The translations under genes were made by a program, and so were the position numbers. A DNA stretch of 64,000 nt, from positions 1 through 64,000 of the forward strand of contig CAYHWE010000001.1 of assembly GCA_964360445.1 (NCBI GenBank). The letters run 5' to 3'. This DNA is from CAYHWE01 sp964360445 (lineage in GTDB: Bacteria > Patescibacteriota > Patescibacteriia > Patescibacteriales > JAKAJF01). Position 1 is the first letter of the stretch. The number at the start of each line of letters is the position of its first letter. Shown one piece after another: positions 43,534 through 52,484 of this stretch. Below the pieces are notes generated by a model. The model made no database searches and was not told the origin of the DNA. It saw only the letters and a program-made list of their open reading frames with translations.

Positions 43534-45450
43534 ATGAAATTAAAATTGGATAAGAAAAGAATAATTTATATGGCCATAGGCGCGATCATATTTATCGGGA
43601 TCGGTTTGTATTTCTTTTTTGGCGGGAAAGATAAGGTTGAATATGTTACCGCGCAGACGGAAAGGGGTGTTTTAGTCCAGACAGTTTCCGAGACTGGAAC
43701 GGTAAAAGCGGCCAGTGAATTGGATTTGAGTTTTTTGAATAGCGGCAAGGTAAAGAAGATCATGGTTGAGGTCGGCGATAAAGTCGTAAAGGATCAGCCT
43801 TTGGCAGAGCTGGATTATGATCAGTTATCCTTGAAACAAAAAGAAGCGCAGGCCAATCTTTCAGCCGCAGAGGCCAATCTGGCAAAGTTAAGGGTCGGCG
43901 CCAGCCATGTTGAATTATTGGTAGCCGAGGCAAGCGTCAATCAGGCCAAGTCCTCTTACGATTCAGCCGTCAAAGAGCAGGGAAATACGCAGAAGGTCGT
44001 TGATGAAAATATCAAGCAGGCGAAAAAAACTTTAAGCGATCTGGAGTCGGAAGCTGACGGCGATGTGACTACTTATGAGCAGGCGGTCGCCACGGCTGAA
44101 ATAAATCTGGACAATACGAAAAAAACATACAAACAGACGTTTGACAACAAGATTGATAACGGTCTTGTTTCCGCCGAAGAAAAACTCAATTCGGCCAATG
44201 TCGCCTTGGATAATATCAATAAAGCGCTCAATGATGAGGATGCCAAGAATCTTCTGAGCGTAAAAAACAGTTTTTATCTAGGGGAAACTATTAAATATTA
44301 TAATGAAGCGAAAATATTGATAAGCTCTGCAGAGACAAGCCTGGCTGCGGCGAAGCAGAATAAGAATTCAGACAATGTCAATTCTGCGCTGATTGATGCC
44401 TTGGACGCTTTGGACGGAACATTGTCTGCTCTGAGCAACTGTTATAAAGTCCTTGAAAACAGCCTTGTTTCCGCTAATTTTACTCAAGCCGAACTTGACG
44501 CGTATAAAACGACGATCAGCTCCCAGCAGACTGCCATCAGCGCCGCTATTTCTGCGATAAATTCAAGCAAACAGAACATCTCAGACGCTTCTTTGTCTTA
44601 TGATACCAATGTGGCAACCGCGCAGAACAGCCTGACTCAGGCCAATGTCAATCTTGCGAATGCCATAATTTCCGCGCAGAACTCCTATTCAAGCGCCGTA
44701 ATCAACGGCGGACAGCAGATCGATTCGGCGCAAGCCAAGGTTGATTCTGCCTTGAAAGCGTGGGAGTTGGCTAAAGTCCAGTTAAGCAAAACCGAGTCTC
44801 CGGCAAGATCGGAAGACATAAGAGCGGCTGAAGCGCAGGTGGCGCAGGTCCAGGCGGCTTTAGAATCGGCAGCACTGCAGATTGATAACAGCGTCATAAA
44901 AGCGCCTTTGGACGGGATTATCACCGGCATAAATTACGAAGAAGGAGAAGACTCTTCTTCCGGCAAAGCGGCGATCGCCATGCTCGGTGAAAATAATCTG
45001 GAAATAGAGGTGCTGATTTCAGAAACGGATGTTGCCAAAGTGAATAAGAACAATGAAGCAGAAATCACATTAGACGCTTTTGGCGATGATAGGAAATTAA
45101 AGGCTTTCATCGTCTCGATCGATCCAGCTGAAACAATAATCCAGGAAGTCATTTACTATAAAGTCAATGTCGCTTTCGCGGATGCGAAGGAGACTTTGGC
45201 GGATGTCAGGTCGGGAATGACCGCCAATGTTTTGATTACGACGAATAAAAAAGATAGCGTGTTGATAATACCGAGCCGGGCGATCATCGAGAGGGCGGAT
45301 GGAGTAAAAATCGTCAGGATCCTGGCTGATGATGGAATCAATGAAGTTCCGGTCGGTATCGGCATTAAGGGCGATGCCGGAAAGATAGAAATAATATCCG
45401 GCCTTAAAGAGGGAGATATCGTTGTTACTTCTATCAAAGAAAATAAATAA
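43534..45450 (+). CDS. HlyD/MacA-type membrane fusion (adaptor) protein
   Basis: A 638-residue adaptor. It has one N-terminal membrane helix (about 10-30, IIYMAIGAIIFIGIGLYFFF) and a split lipoyl domain (LSFLNSGKVKKIMVEVGDKV and later DNSVIKAPLDGIITGI). A very long coiled-coil hairpin (about 95-430) follows, and the C-terminal beta-barrel has SGMTANVLITT and VPVGIGIKGDAG. It probably bridges the ABC transporter downstream to the cell wall. The hairpin is longer than in typical MacA. It is followed by the ATPase and two permeases on the same strand. Confidence 0.88.
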   Translation: MKLKLDKKRIIYMAIGAIIFIGIGLYFFFGGKDKVEYVTAQTERGVLVQTVSETGTVKAASELDLSFLNSGKVKKIMVEVGDKVVKDQPLAELDYDQLSLKQKEAQANLSAAEANLAKLRVGASHVELLVAEASVNQAKSSYDSAVKEQGNTQKVVDENIKQAKKTLSDLESEADGDVTTYEQAVATAEINLDNTKKTYKQTFDNKIDNGLVSAEEKLNSANVALDNINKALNDEDAKNLLSVKNSFYLGETIKYYNEAKILISSAETSLAAAKQNKNSDNVNSALIDALDALDGTLSALSNCYKVLENSLVSANFTQAELDAYKTTISSQQTAISAAISAINSSKQNISDASLSYDTNVATAQNSLTQANVNLANAIISAQNSYSSAVINGGQQIDSAQAKVDSALKAWELAKVQLSKTESPARSEDIRAAEAQVAQVQAALESAALQIDNSVIKAPLDGIITGINYEEGEDSSSGKAAIAMLGENNLEIEVLISETDVAKVNKNNEAEITLDAFGDDRKLKAFIVSIDPAETIIQEVIYYKVNVAFADAKETLADVRSGMTANVLITTNKKDSVLIIPSRAIIERADGVKIVRILADDGINEVPVGIGIKGDAGKIEIISGLKEGDIVVTSIKENK

Positions 45451-45455
45451 AAAAT

Positions 45456-45483
45456 GGTCCGCTCGAAATTTACTGAGCGGACC
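45456..45483 (-). terminator. Terminator of the small zinc-ribbon-like gene
   Basis: GGTCCGCT (45456-45463) with AGCGGACC (45476-45483). On the minus strand it is followed by a T-rich run, directly after the gene at 45485-45667. Confidence 0.75.
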
Positions 45484-45484
45484 G

Positions 45485-45667
45485 CTATGCATTCAAAAGA
45501 TCGTTTGTTTTTTCCTCCGTTTCTTTCTGCGGGCATTTTGGCGCCCAGCCCGGCTTAAACCCTCTTTCCTCTGTTTCGGTTATGGAGAATCGGCAATTAT
45601 GTCTGCAGGCTGAACATCTAAATTCGACTTTTCCAGTTACCTCCACGCGCTTCCAGACCGCTTCCAT
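45485..45667 (-). CDS. Small zinc-ribbon-like protein (60 aa)
   Basis: A 60-residue protein with CSACRHNC and a later PKCPQ, four cysteines that could bind one zinc. A consensus Shine-Dalgarno AAGGAGG lies 8 bases before the ATG, and a clear terminator follows on the same strand. The C-terminus is charged. It lies antisense in the 280-bp spacer between the adaptor and ATPase genes. Family not recognised; expression signals are strong. Confidence 0.6.
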   Translation of the reverse strand: MEAVWKRVEVTGKVEFRCSACRHNCRFSITETEERGFKPGWAPKCPQKETEEKTNDLLNA

Positions 45668-45730
45668 CCGTATCACCTCCTTTTTTATTAGTCATAAATA
45701 TAATAATCAAATTCATAAACCAAGTCAAAT

Positions 45731-46447
45731 ATGCCGTTGATCCGAATCAAAGATCTGCATAAAGCATATAAGAATGAAGATTTGGAAACGCCGGTGCTCC
45801 GCGGTGTTTCTTTTGATATAGAAAAAGGTGAATTTGTTTCCATTATGGGTCCGTCCGGATCAGGCAAATCCACATTGATGCATATCCTCGGCTTGCTTGA
45901 CCGATTAACAACGGGAGAATATTTTTTGGACGGCATGGATGTGACCAAGTTGACGGATGACGAATTGGCCGCCTTCCGCAATGAAAAAATCGGATTCGTT
46001 TTCCAGGCTTTCAACCTGTTGCCGCGCACGACTGTTCTGGATAATGTAAAATTGCCGCTGACTTATTCTGAAAATAAGACTGATATGGAATCGCGCGCGC
46101 AAAAAGTTTTGGAAAGCGTCGGCCTCGGCCATCGGTTGAATTATTTTACGAATCAGATTTCGGGCGGCGAAAAGCAGAGGGTGGCGATCGCGCGCGCTTT
46201 GGTAAATAATCCGTCCGTCATTTTCGCGGACGAACCGACAGGAAATCTTGATTCCAAGTCGGGTAATCAAGTTATGCAAATCTTGCAAAAGCTGAACGAA
46301 GAAGGCAACACGATCATTCTTGTCACGCATGAAACATTTACGGCCGAACACGCGAAAAGGATAATCAAAGTAAGGGACGGGCTGATTGTGAGCGATGAGA
46401 AAGTTGTGAATAGGAGATTCGCGAAAGAAGGGGAGAATTTAAAGTAA
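45731..46447 (+). CDS. ABC transporter ATP-binding protein (MacB/LolD type)
   Basis: A 238-residue ATPase. Walker A is GPSGSGKST, the Q-loop region is [20 protein letters not shown], the signature is SGGEKQR, Walker B is VIFADEP, and the switch histidine lies in LVTHE. The [20 protein letters not shown] start is typical of the LolD/MacB class. It energises the two permeases that follow. Confidence 0.95.
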   Translation: MPLIRIKDLHKAYKNEDLETPVLRGVSFDIEKGEFVSIMGPSGSGKSTLMHILGLLDRLTTGEYFLDGMDVTKLTDDELAAFRNEKIGFVFQAFNLLPRTTVLDNVKLPLTYSENKTDMESRAQKVLESVGLGHRLNYFTNQISGGEKQRVAIARALVNNPSVIFADEPTGNLDSKSGNQVMQILQKLNEEGNTIILVTHETFTAEHAKRIIKVRDGLIVSDEKVVNRRFAKEGENLK

Positions 46448-46449
46448 TT

Positions 46450-46548
46450 TCCAATTTTTAATTCCTAATTTCTAAACAATTTCCAATGAATAAATTTTTA
46501 AACATAATTTAGGAATTAAATCATTGTTTGAGAATTGAAAATTGAAAA
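46450..46548. repeat. AT-rich snap-back palindrome before the first permease
   Basis: TTCCAATTTTTAATTCCTAA and AATTTAGGAATTAAATCATT form an inverted pair, then iterated GAAAATT words follow. It is the same family as 4250. Confidence 0.65.
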
Positions 46549-47808
46549 TTGAAAATTGTTGATGTGTTCTCTAATTTAATTCAAATCATAAAACCCCCGA
46601 TAATCGCTCTTCTCTCCAATAAAATGAGGAGCTTCTTGACTATGCTCGGCGTCATTATCGGCGTCGGAGCCGTGATTATCATTATGTCTGTCGGAGCCGG
46701 CGCGCAAAGCCTGATACTTAACGAGATAAAATCTGTCGGCTCGAATCTTGTCGGCGTGTTGCCGGGAAAATCAGAGGGCGCTCCGGCGAGCGCAATGGGT
46801 ATCGTGATTACGACCTTGACTTATGATGACGCTTTGGCTATAGCGGATAAAAGGAATGTTCCGAATGTTGTCGACGTCGCCGCTTACTCAAAGGGCGTGT
46901 CGACCGCCAGTTGGGGGTCGGTAAAATATGATACCAATATCAGCGGTGTTTCCGCGGGGATCCGTAATGTGGAAGGCGGAGAGGTCGCCGGCGGCAGATT
47001 TTTTACCGATGAAGAGAATGGGAACCTGGCGAAGGTCGCTGTCTTGGGCAGCGCGGCAGTCAAAGAGCTTTTCGGAGAGAATGATCCGGTGGGGCAGCGC
47101 GTAAAAATAAAAAACCACAGTTTTGAAGTGATCGGTTTCATGGAGGAGCGCGGCACTGTCGGTTTTCAGGATTATGACGACCAGATTTTTATTCCCGTGA
47201 AAACTATGCAGAAGCTGATATTGGGAGTCAATCATCTCGGATTCATACGCGCCAAGATAGATTATGAAGAAAATACTCAGGATGCCATAAAAGATATCGA
47301 AATAATTTTGCGTGAAAGACATGATATGGCGGATAAAAGCGGAGCGAATGACGACTTTACGGTGCAAAGCGCCAATGACGCTTTGGCGACGATCATCTCG
47401 GTAACTGATGCNNNNNNNNNNTTCGCGGCGATGGCGGCGCTGTCATTGATCGTCGGCGGCATATGCATAATGAATATAATGTTGATCAGCGTCAAGGAAC
47501 GTACGAGAGAAATCGGTTTAAGGAAGGCGATCGGAGCCAATGCGGGCAGCATCTTATTGCAATTCCTGATTGAAGCTATTGCCATCACTTTGTTGGGAGG
47601 GATAATCGGGATAATCGGCGGAGCGGTTGTATCATTCCTTGTCGCCGCGATAGTTAAGTCGTTGGGTTATTCCTGGGACTTTGTCATTTCGCCCTTATCT
47701 ATCATTCTTGGGATTATCGTATCCACTGCCGTCGGATTGATTTTCGGATCATATCCAGCGAGAAAAGCGTCAAAATTAGAACCGGTTGAAGCGCTGAGAT
47801 ACGAGTAA
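46549..47808 (+). CDS. MacB-type ABC transporter permease, first copy (contains assembly gap)
   Basis: A ~419-residue permease. It has an N-terminal membrane helix (SFLTMLGVIIGVGAVIIIMS), a large extracellular MacB core domain (about 60-270), and three C-terminal helices of the FtsX type, ending YPARKASKLEPVEALRYE. Ten N at 47412-47421 interrupt the frame near the second helix; flanking sequence is in phase, so the real gap may be of another length. The start is uncertain: TTG 46549 or a GTG five codons later. It forms the export channel with the ATPase and adaptor. Confidence 0.85.
   Translation: MKIVDVFSNLIQIIKPPIIALLSNKMRSFLTMLGVIIGVGAVIIIMSVGAGAQSLILNEIKSVGSNLVGVLPGKSEGAPASAMGIVITTLTYDDALAIADKRNVPNVVDVAAYSKGVSTASWGSVKYDTNISGVSAGIRNVEGGEVAGGRFFTDEENGNLAKVAVLGSAAVKELFGENDPVGQRVKIKNHSFEVIGFMEERGTVGFQDYDDQIFIPVKTMQKLILGVNHLGFIRAKIDYEENTQDAIKDIEIILRERHDMADKSGANDDFTVQSANDALATIISVTDXXXXFAAMAALSLIVGGICIMNIMLISVKERTREIGLRKAIGANAGSILLQFLIEAIAITLLGGIIGIIGGAVVSFLVAAIVKSLGYSWDFVISPLSIILGIIVSTAVGLIFGSYPARKASKLEPVEALRYE
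47412..47421. other. Assembly gap (10 N)
   Basis: Ten undetermined bases inside the first permease gene, probably a scaffold join of arbitrary length. Confidence 0.95.
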
Positions 47809-47818
47809 GAAATAAAAT

Positions 47819-47899
47819 TGTCATTTCGAATGAGCGAGAGCGAGTGAGAAATCTCGGCAAGCGCGCCGGATGAGATCTCTCACTCCGTTCGAGATGACA
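47819..47899. repeat. Interspersed repeat, family A, copy 2 (81 bp)
   Basis: TGTCATTTCGAATGAGCG at the left and CGTTCGAGATGACA at the right, matching 9685-9784 but without the nested 18-base palindrome. It lies between the two permease genes, 8 bp before the second start codon. Confidence 0.8.
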
Positions 47900-47906
47900 G
47901 CGGAAT

Positions 47907-49163
47907 ATGTCAATTTTAGAATTAATCAAAATTTCATTTACATCGCTTCGAGCCAATCTGCTTCGGACCAGCCTGACTGTTTTAGGCATCGTCATCGGCA
48001 TCTCCAGTATTATTATCGTATTTTCCGCGGGCGAGGGGATCAAGAGCTTGATCTTGGCCCAAGTCGAGTCATTCGGCACGAATATCATTGAAACGGAAAC
48101 GAAGATCCCGAGCACGAAAAAGGGCGCTGCCGCAGATACGCAATCGGGAGCGGCGATGGCGCAGGGCGTGCAAGTTACTACCCTGACGTTGGATGATATG
48201 GAAGATATAAATAATATACCGAATGTAAAAAGAAGCTATGCGAATATCCTGAGCCAGGATCAGGCCAGTTATGAGAATGAATCCAAGAAAGTATTTCTTC
48301 TCGGCGCAAGCTCTGCCTATGTCGACATCGATAAGAGTGAAATAGACTACGGAAGGTTTTTCACTGAAGCTGAAGATAAATCATTGGCGCAAGTCGTGGT
48401 ATTGGGCTCGAAAATAAAAGATAAATTATTCGGCGATTCCGACCCGATCGGCAAATCTGTCAAATTACATTCTTCAAAATATGTTGTTATCGGGGTGATG
48501 AAGCCGCGCGGCGCGGTCATGACTATGGATTTCGATGATTATGTTTATGTTCCGATACGGACTTTGCAAAAAAAGATTATGGGAATAAATCATGTTTTGT
48601 ATATGGTGCATGAATTGGAGGATGTGAGCCTTGCGGATGACACGGCGGAAGAAATAAAATATATATTAAGGGCGAACCATGATATTTCCGATCCGGCGAA
48701 AGATGATTTCAGGGTGACGACGATGCAGGAGATGATGAGTATGCTTGATACTGTTACTGGCGCGTTGACGCTCTTGCTCTTAGCCATCGTCGCCGTCTCC
48801 TTGGTCGTCGGCGGAGTGGGTATCATGAATATCATGTATGTCATAGTCAGCGAAAGGATCTCTGAAATCGGTTTGCGCAAGGCGGTCGGCGCGAAATACG
48901 CAGACATAATGCTGCAATTCTTAACTGAATCCGTTTTGGTGACATTGATCGGAGGGGTGGTCGGCATTGTCCTTGGCGTTATCGTCTCTTTGGGCATAGC
49001 CTTTGGCGCGAAAAAATTCGGCCTGGATTGGGATTTTATCATTCCTCTAAGGGCATATCTTACAGCGCTTGGATTTTCCATTGTCTTCGGCATATTTTTC
49101 GGGATTTATCCGGCAAGGAAAGCGGCAAAAATGAGCCCGATGGAGGCTTTGAGGAGTGAGTAA
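47907..49163 (+). CDS. MacB-type ABC transporter permease, second copy
   Basis: A 418-residue permease homologous to the one upstream. An N-terminal helix (SLTVLGIVIGISSIIIVFSA) is followed by an outer MacB core domain and three C-terminal helices with VGGVGIMNIMYVIVSERISE, ending YPARKAAKMSPMEALRSE. Two non-identical permeases suggest a heterodimeric exporter. The substrate is unknown; lipids, peptides or lipoproteins are possible. Confidence 0.9.
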   Translation: MSILELIKISFTSLRANLLRTSLTVLGIVIGISSIIIVFSAGEGIKSLILAQVESFGTNIIETETKIPSTKKGAAADTQSGAAMAQGVQVTTLTLDDMEDINNIPNVKRSYANILSQDQASYENESKKVFLLGASSAYVDIDKSEIDYGRFFTEAEDKSLAQVVVLGSKIKDKLFGDSDPIGKSVKLHSSKYVVIGVMKPRGAVMTMDFDDYVYVPIRTLQKKIMGINHVLYMVHELEDVSLADDTAEEIKYILRANHDISDPAKDDFRVTTMQEMMSMLDTVTGALTLLLLAIVAVSLVVGGVGIMNIMYVIVSERISEIGLRKAVGAKYADIMLQFLTESVLVTLIGGVVGIVLGVIVSLGIAFGAKKFGLDWDFIIPLRAYLTALGFSIVFGIFFGIYPARKAAKMSPMEALRSE

Positions 49164-49164
49164 C

Positions 49165-49262
49165 ATCAGCTCAAAACTCAAAATTCAAATGTCAAAACCA
49201 CAACCATTTAACTGAAAAGTTTTAAGGTTTTAAGTTGTAGTTTTGACATTTGAATTTTGAGT
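49165..49262. repeat. AT-rich snap-back palindrome
   Basis: CTCAAAACTCAAAATTCAAA and TTTGAATTTTGAGTTTTGAG are near-perfect complements around a GACATTT-like core. It follows the second permease. Confidence 0.75.
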
Positions 49263-49263
49263 T

Positions 49264-49291
49264 TTGAGATATGGTTATTTGCTGTTATAAT
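49264..49291 (+). promoter_or_regulatory. Predicted promoter of the DUF4012 gene
   Basis: TTGAGA (49264-49269), a 16-bp spacer, TATAAT (49286-49291). Confidence 0.6.
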
Positions 49292-49314
49292 AAGCATATA
49301 TTAAACTCTTTTTT

Positions 49315-51309
49315 ATGTTCAAATTCTCAAAATCAAGACATCCTAATTTCTTAAAGATTTATCAATCTGCGGAAAATGTTTTTAATGAAATCCCGCTTGT
49401 GAAGCGAAGGAGGCGGTTACGCAAGATTTTCAGGTTCCTTAAATATTTTTCTTACGGCGTCTTGGCTGTTTTTCTGGTAATTGTCCTGGTTTTCGGTTTC
49501 CAGGTGATGAGTTTCGGGAGTATATATGAAAGATCAATTTCAGGAAAAAATAATTTAGAGCAGGCTTTATTCCTGGCCAGGGAGGAAAAATTTGATGATG
49601 CCGCAATCCTTGCCCGCGCCGCCCAGAAGGATTTCGATTCCGGTATCGGCCATATCCGAAAAATCAAGGATGGATTTTTCGTTTCCCGCATAAAAATATT
49701 AAGATCGCAGGTCGAGGATGTCGAGTATCTGTTGAACACGGCTTTTATCTTGAGCCAGGCGACGGAACAGGGAATAGTTTTCGGCGGCGAGATACAGGTC
49801 CTATTGGGCGAGAATAAAAAAATAAGTTTTTCCAAATTCACGCGCGAAGAGAAAGCGAGCGTGCTCGGACGGATTTATGAGAGCGCTCCCGAGCTGATAG
49901 CGGTAAAGAAAAATCTGGATCTGGCGCATGAGAATCTGGACAAGGTTGATTATCACGGCATGCTTTTCCTTCTGCGCGGAAAATTATCGGAACTGGAGGA
50001 AAAGATAGAATTGGCTCAGGGTGTCCTGGAAAAAGCTATACCGATGTCCAGGATTCTGCCTCATCTTGCCGGTTATCCTCAAAAATCATCTTATCTGGTC
50101 ATACTCCAGAACAGCGACGAGTTAAGGCCGACAGGAGGATTCATAGGCACTTACGGCATATTGGAAACCGAATATGGAGACATATTGAGGTTTGATACGC
50201 ATGACGTCTATCATATGGACATGCCCGTCAAAGACAAGATCAATGTCCTTCCTCCCGAGCCGATCAGCAAGTATCTGGCGCCGAAATGGTATATGCGCGA
50301 CGCCAATTGGTCGCCTGATTGGCCGACGAGCGCCGAGAAAATATTATGGTTTTACAATGAAGAGGATAAGCTGCTGCCGGCTAAGGACCAGATAAACAAA
50401 TTCACGGGAAAATTTGACGGCGTAATCGGCGTCACTCCCGAATTCATCACCGGACTTTTGGAGATTACCGGCCCGATTGTCGTTGAAGACCAGGAATATA
50501 ATTCGGAAAATTTTACTAAAATCCTTGAGTATAGGGTTGAAAAAGGTTACGCGCAGCTTGGCGTTCCATCTTGGCAGAGAAAGGAAGTCATCGGCGAGAT
50601 TTCAAAAAAATTAAAGATAAGATTGCTGGATTTGCCTTCTTCAAGGTGGCGGGAGCTGGCAGACGTAATGGGCGCGCATATCTTGAAAAAAAATATCCTG
50701 GTTTATCTTAAAGATGCCGAGTTGCAGGATATGATAAAAGAAAGGAATTGGACCGGCGATCTTATTCCGGCTGAAAAAGATTATCTGATGGTTGTCGATT
50801 CCAATATGGGCGCGTTGAAGACTGACGCTATCATGAAACGGAGCATAAGTTACGCGGTCAGGCAGGCTCACGGCGGCATTATTTCCGGGCTGCGGATAAA
50901 TTACGCCCATGCCGGCGGCAAGGACTGGCGGACATCCGCCTATAAGACTTATACCAGGATTTATGTTCCCGAAGGCAGCCGGCTGATAAAGGCGGAAGGC
51001 GTCCAGGATATAAAAACCGGAAATGAAGCGGGAAAAACTTATTTCGGAGCTTATCTTACAGTTGATCCCGGCAAGATCAAGAATGTATATTTTGAATATG
51101 AATTGCCGGAAAGGCTGAGCAGCGGCAGTTACGAGCTGTATGCGCAAAAACAGCCTGGCAGCGATATAGACGAGCTGTCTATTGACTTGAGTCTTTCGAA
51201 TGGAGTAAAATCATATAGCCCGTCCGGATTTTTCGCGAATAAGAACGGCAACAGGGTCGTATGGGAAACGGACCTAAAAACAGACAGAGTGTTCAGGGCG
51301 GAGCAGTAA
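49315..51309 (+). CDS. DUF4012 domain-containing membrane-anchored protein
   Basis: A 664-residue protein with one membrane helix (about 42-65) after a basic N-terminus, a helical stretch, then the DUF4012 domain from about 250. Typical segments are LVILQNSDELRPTGGFIGTY, ISKYLAPKWYMRDANWSPDW and GKFDGVIGVTPEFI. The family is common in Patescibacteria and near glycan genes, and its biochemical role is not established. The outer part is large and could act in cell-wall or glycan attachment (inference). Confidence 0.88.
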   Translation: MFKFSKSRHPNFLKIYQSAENVFNEIPLVKRRRRLRKIFRFLKYFSYGVLAVFLVIVLVFGFQVMSFGSIYERSISGKNNLEQALFLAREEKFDDAAILARAAQKDFDSGIGHIRKIKDGFFVSRIKILRSQVEDVEYLLNTAFILSQATEQGIVFGGEIQVLLGENKKISFSKFTREEKASVLGRIYESAPELIAVKKNLDLAHENLDKVDYHGMLFLLRGKLSELEEKIELAQGVLEKAIPMSRILPHLAGYPQKSSYLVILQNSDELRPTGGFIGTYGILETEYGDILRFDTHDVYHMDMPVKDKINVLPPEPISKYLAPKWYMRDANWSPDWPTSAEKILWFYNEEDKLLPAKDQINKFTGKFDGVIGVTPEFITGLLEITGPIVVEDQEYNSENFTKILEYRVEKGYAQLGVPSWQRKEVIGEISKKLKIRLLDLPSSRWRELADVMGAHILKKNILVYLKDAELQDMIKERNWTGDLIPAEKDYLMVVDSNMGALKTDAIMKRSISYAVRQAHGGIISGLRINYAHAGGKDWRTSAYKTYTRIYVPEGSRLIKAEGVQDIKTGNEAGKTYFGAYLTVDPGKIKNVYFEYELPERLSSGSYELYAQKQPGSDIDELSIDLSLSNGVKSYSPSGFFANKNGNRVVWETDLKTDRVFRAEQ

Positions 51310-51376
51310 AAATCAAAATTAAAAAATAAAAATGAAAAATTATTGAGTTTTGTTTTTTTGAATTTAAATTATTTTT

Positions 51377-52384
51377 ATGTTTATCAAGAGAATAGGGATT
51401 GATCTGGGGACAACTTATACTTTAGTGCATTTGCCTAAGCGCGGGATCATTATAAATGAGCCGAGCGTCGTTGCTGTTTCTATGATTGATAAGAAAATTT
51501 TGGCCGTGGGGAATGAGGCAAAGGACATGCTTGGCCGAACTCCGGATACGATTCTCGCCTTGAAGCCGCTGAAAGACGGAGCAATCGCTGATTACAGGAC
51601 GACAGAAGCGATGCTGAGATATTTTATCAATAAGGCTTTGGGCGGAGTGAGATTGTTCAGGCCGGAAGTCATGGTGGCTGTTCCGGCAGGAATCTCTTCA
51701 ACTGAAAGAAGGGCGGTCATAGACGCAACCATCGCCGCCGGAGCGAAAGCTGCGTATATCATCAAGGAACCAGTAGCCGCCGCAATCGGCGCCGATATCC
51801 CGATCGGTTCAGCGTCCGGGCATATGATCATAGACATCGGCGGAGGCACGGCGGAAATGGCGGTCATTTCTTTGGGAGGCATTGTTGCGTCCACATCCGT
51901 GCGCGTCGGCGGCAATAAATTTGACGCCGCTATATTGGAATATGTAAGAAGGAAGTATAATCTGGCAATCGGCGAGCGCACTTCCGAGGATATAAAAATA
52001 AATATCGGATCCGCGCTTTATCTTGAAGATAAATTGACCATGGAGGTGCGGGGACGCGATATGATAACCGGCCTGCCAAGAACGATCATGGTTACGAGCA
52101 ATGATGTCACGGAAGCGATCCAGAATGAGCTGGAATCAATCGTCAACGCGGCAAAAAGGATTTTGCATGATACGCCGCCGGAACTCGCGGCCGATATCAT
52201 GGACAAGGGAATGGTGCTGTCTGGCGGGAGCTCGCTGTTAAGAAATATCGATCAGCTACTTTCAAGGACAACAGGAGTTCCGGCCTATGTCGCCGACGAC
52301 GCCATGCTTTGCGTTGCAAAAGGAACCGGAATCGCTTTGGAAAATCTTGATTCATACAAGAGAAGCATATTGGCAACTAAGTAA
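51377..52384 (+). CDS. mreB: Rod shape-determining protein MreB
   Basis: A 335-residue actin-like ATPase. Phosphate-binding loops are GIDLGTTYTLVHL and IIDIGGGTAEMAVISLGG, and the adenosine motif is GMVLSGGSSLLRNIDQLL. It forms membrane-bound filaments that direct wall synthesis. Length is normal. mreC and mreD do not follow; instead a spacer repeat and a glycosyltransferase do. Confidence 0.95.
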   Translation: MFIKRIGIDLGTTYTLVHLPKRGIIINEPSVVAVSMIDKKILAVGNEAKDMLGRTPDTILALKPLKDGAIADYRTTEAMLRYFINKALGGVRLFRPEVMVAVPAGISSTERRAVIDATIAAGAKAAYIIKEPVAAAIGADIPIGSASGHMIIDIGGGTAEMAVISLGGIVASTSVRVGGNKFDAAILEYVRRKYNLAIGERTSEDIKINIGSALYLEDKLTMEVRGRDMITGLPRTIMVTSNDVTEAIQNELESIVNAAKRILHDTPPELAADIMDKGMVLSGGSSLLRNIDQLLSRTTGVPAYVADDAMLCVAKGTGIALENLDSYKRSILATK

Positions 52385-52480
52385 TTCAAAACTCAAAATT
52401 AAAAATGCAAAATTACAAGTTAAAATTTTAAAATTTTTTACTTTTGAATTGCACTTTTGACTTTTGACTTTTGACTTTTG
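52385..52480. repeat. AT-rich snap-back repeat after mreB
   Basis: AATTCAAAACTCAAAATTAA on the left, with iterated CTTTTGACTTTTGACTTTTG on the right forming its partial complement. It contains a short tandem TTTTGAC repeat. Confidence 0.65.
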
Positions 52481-52484
52481 ATTT

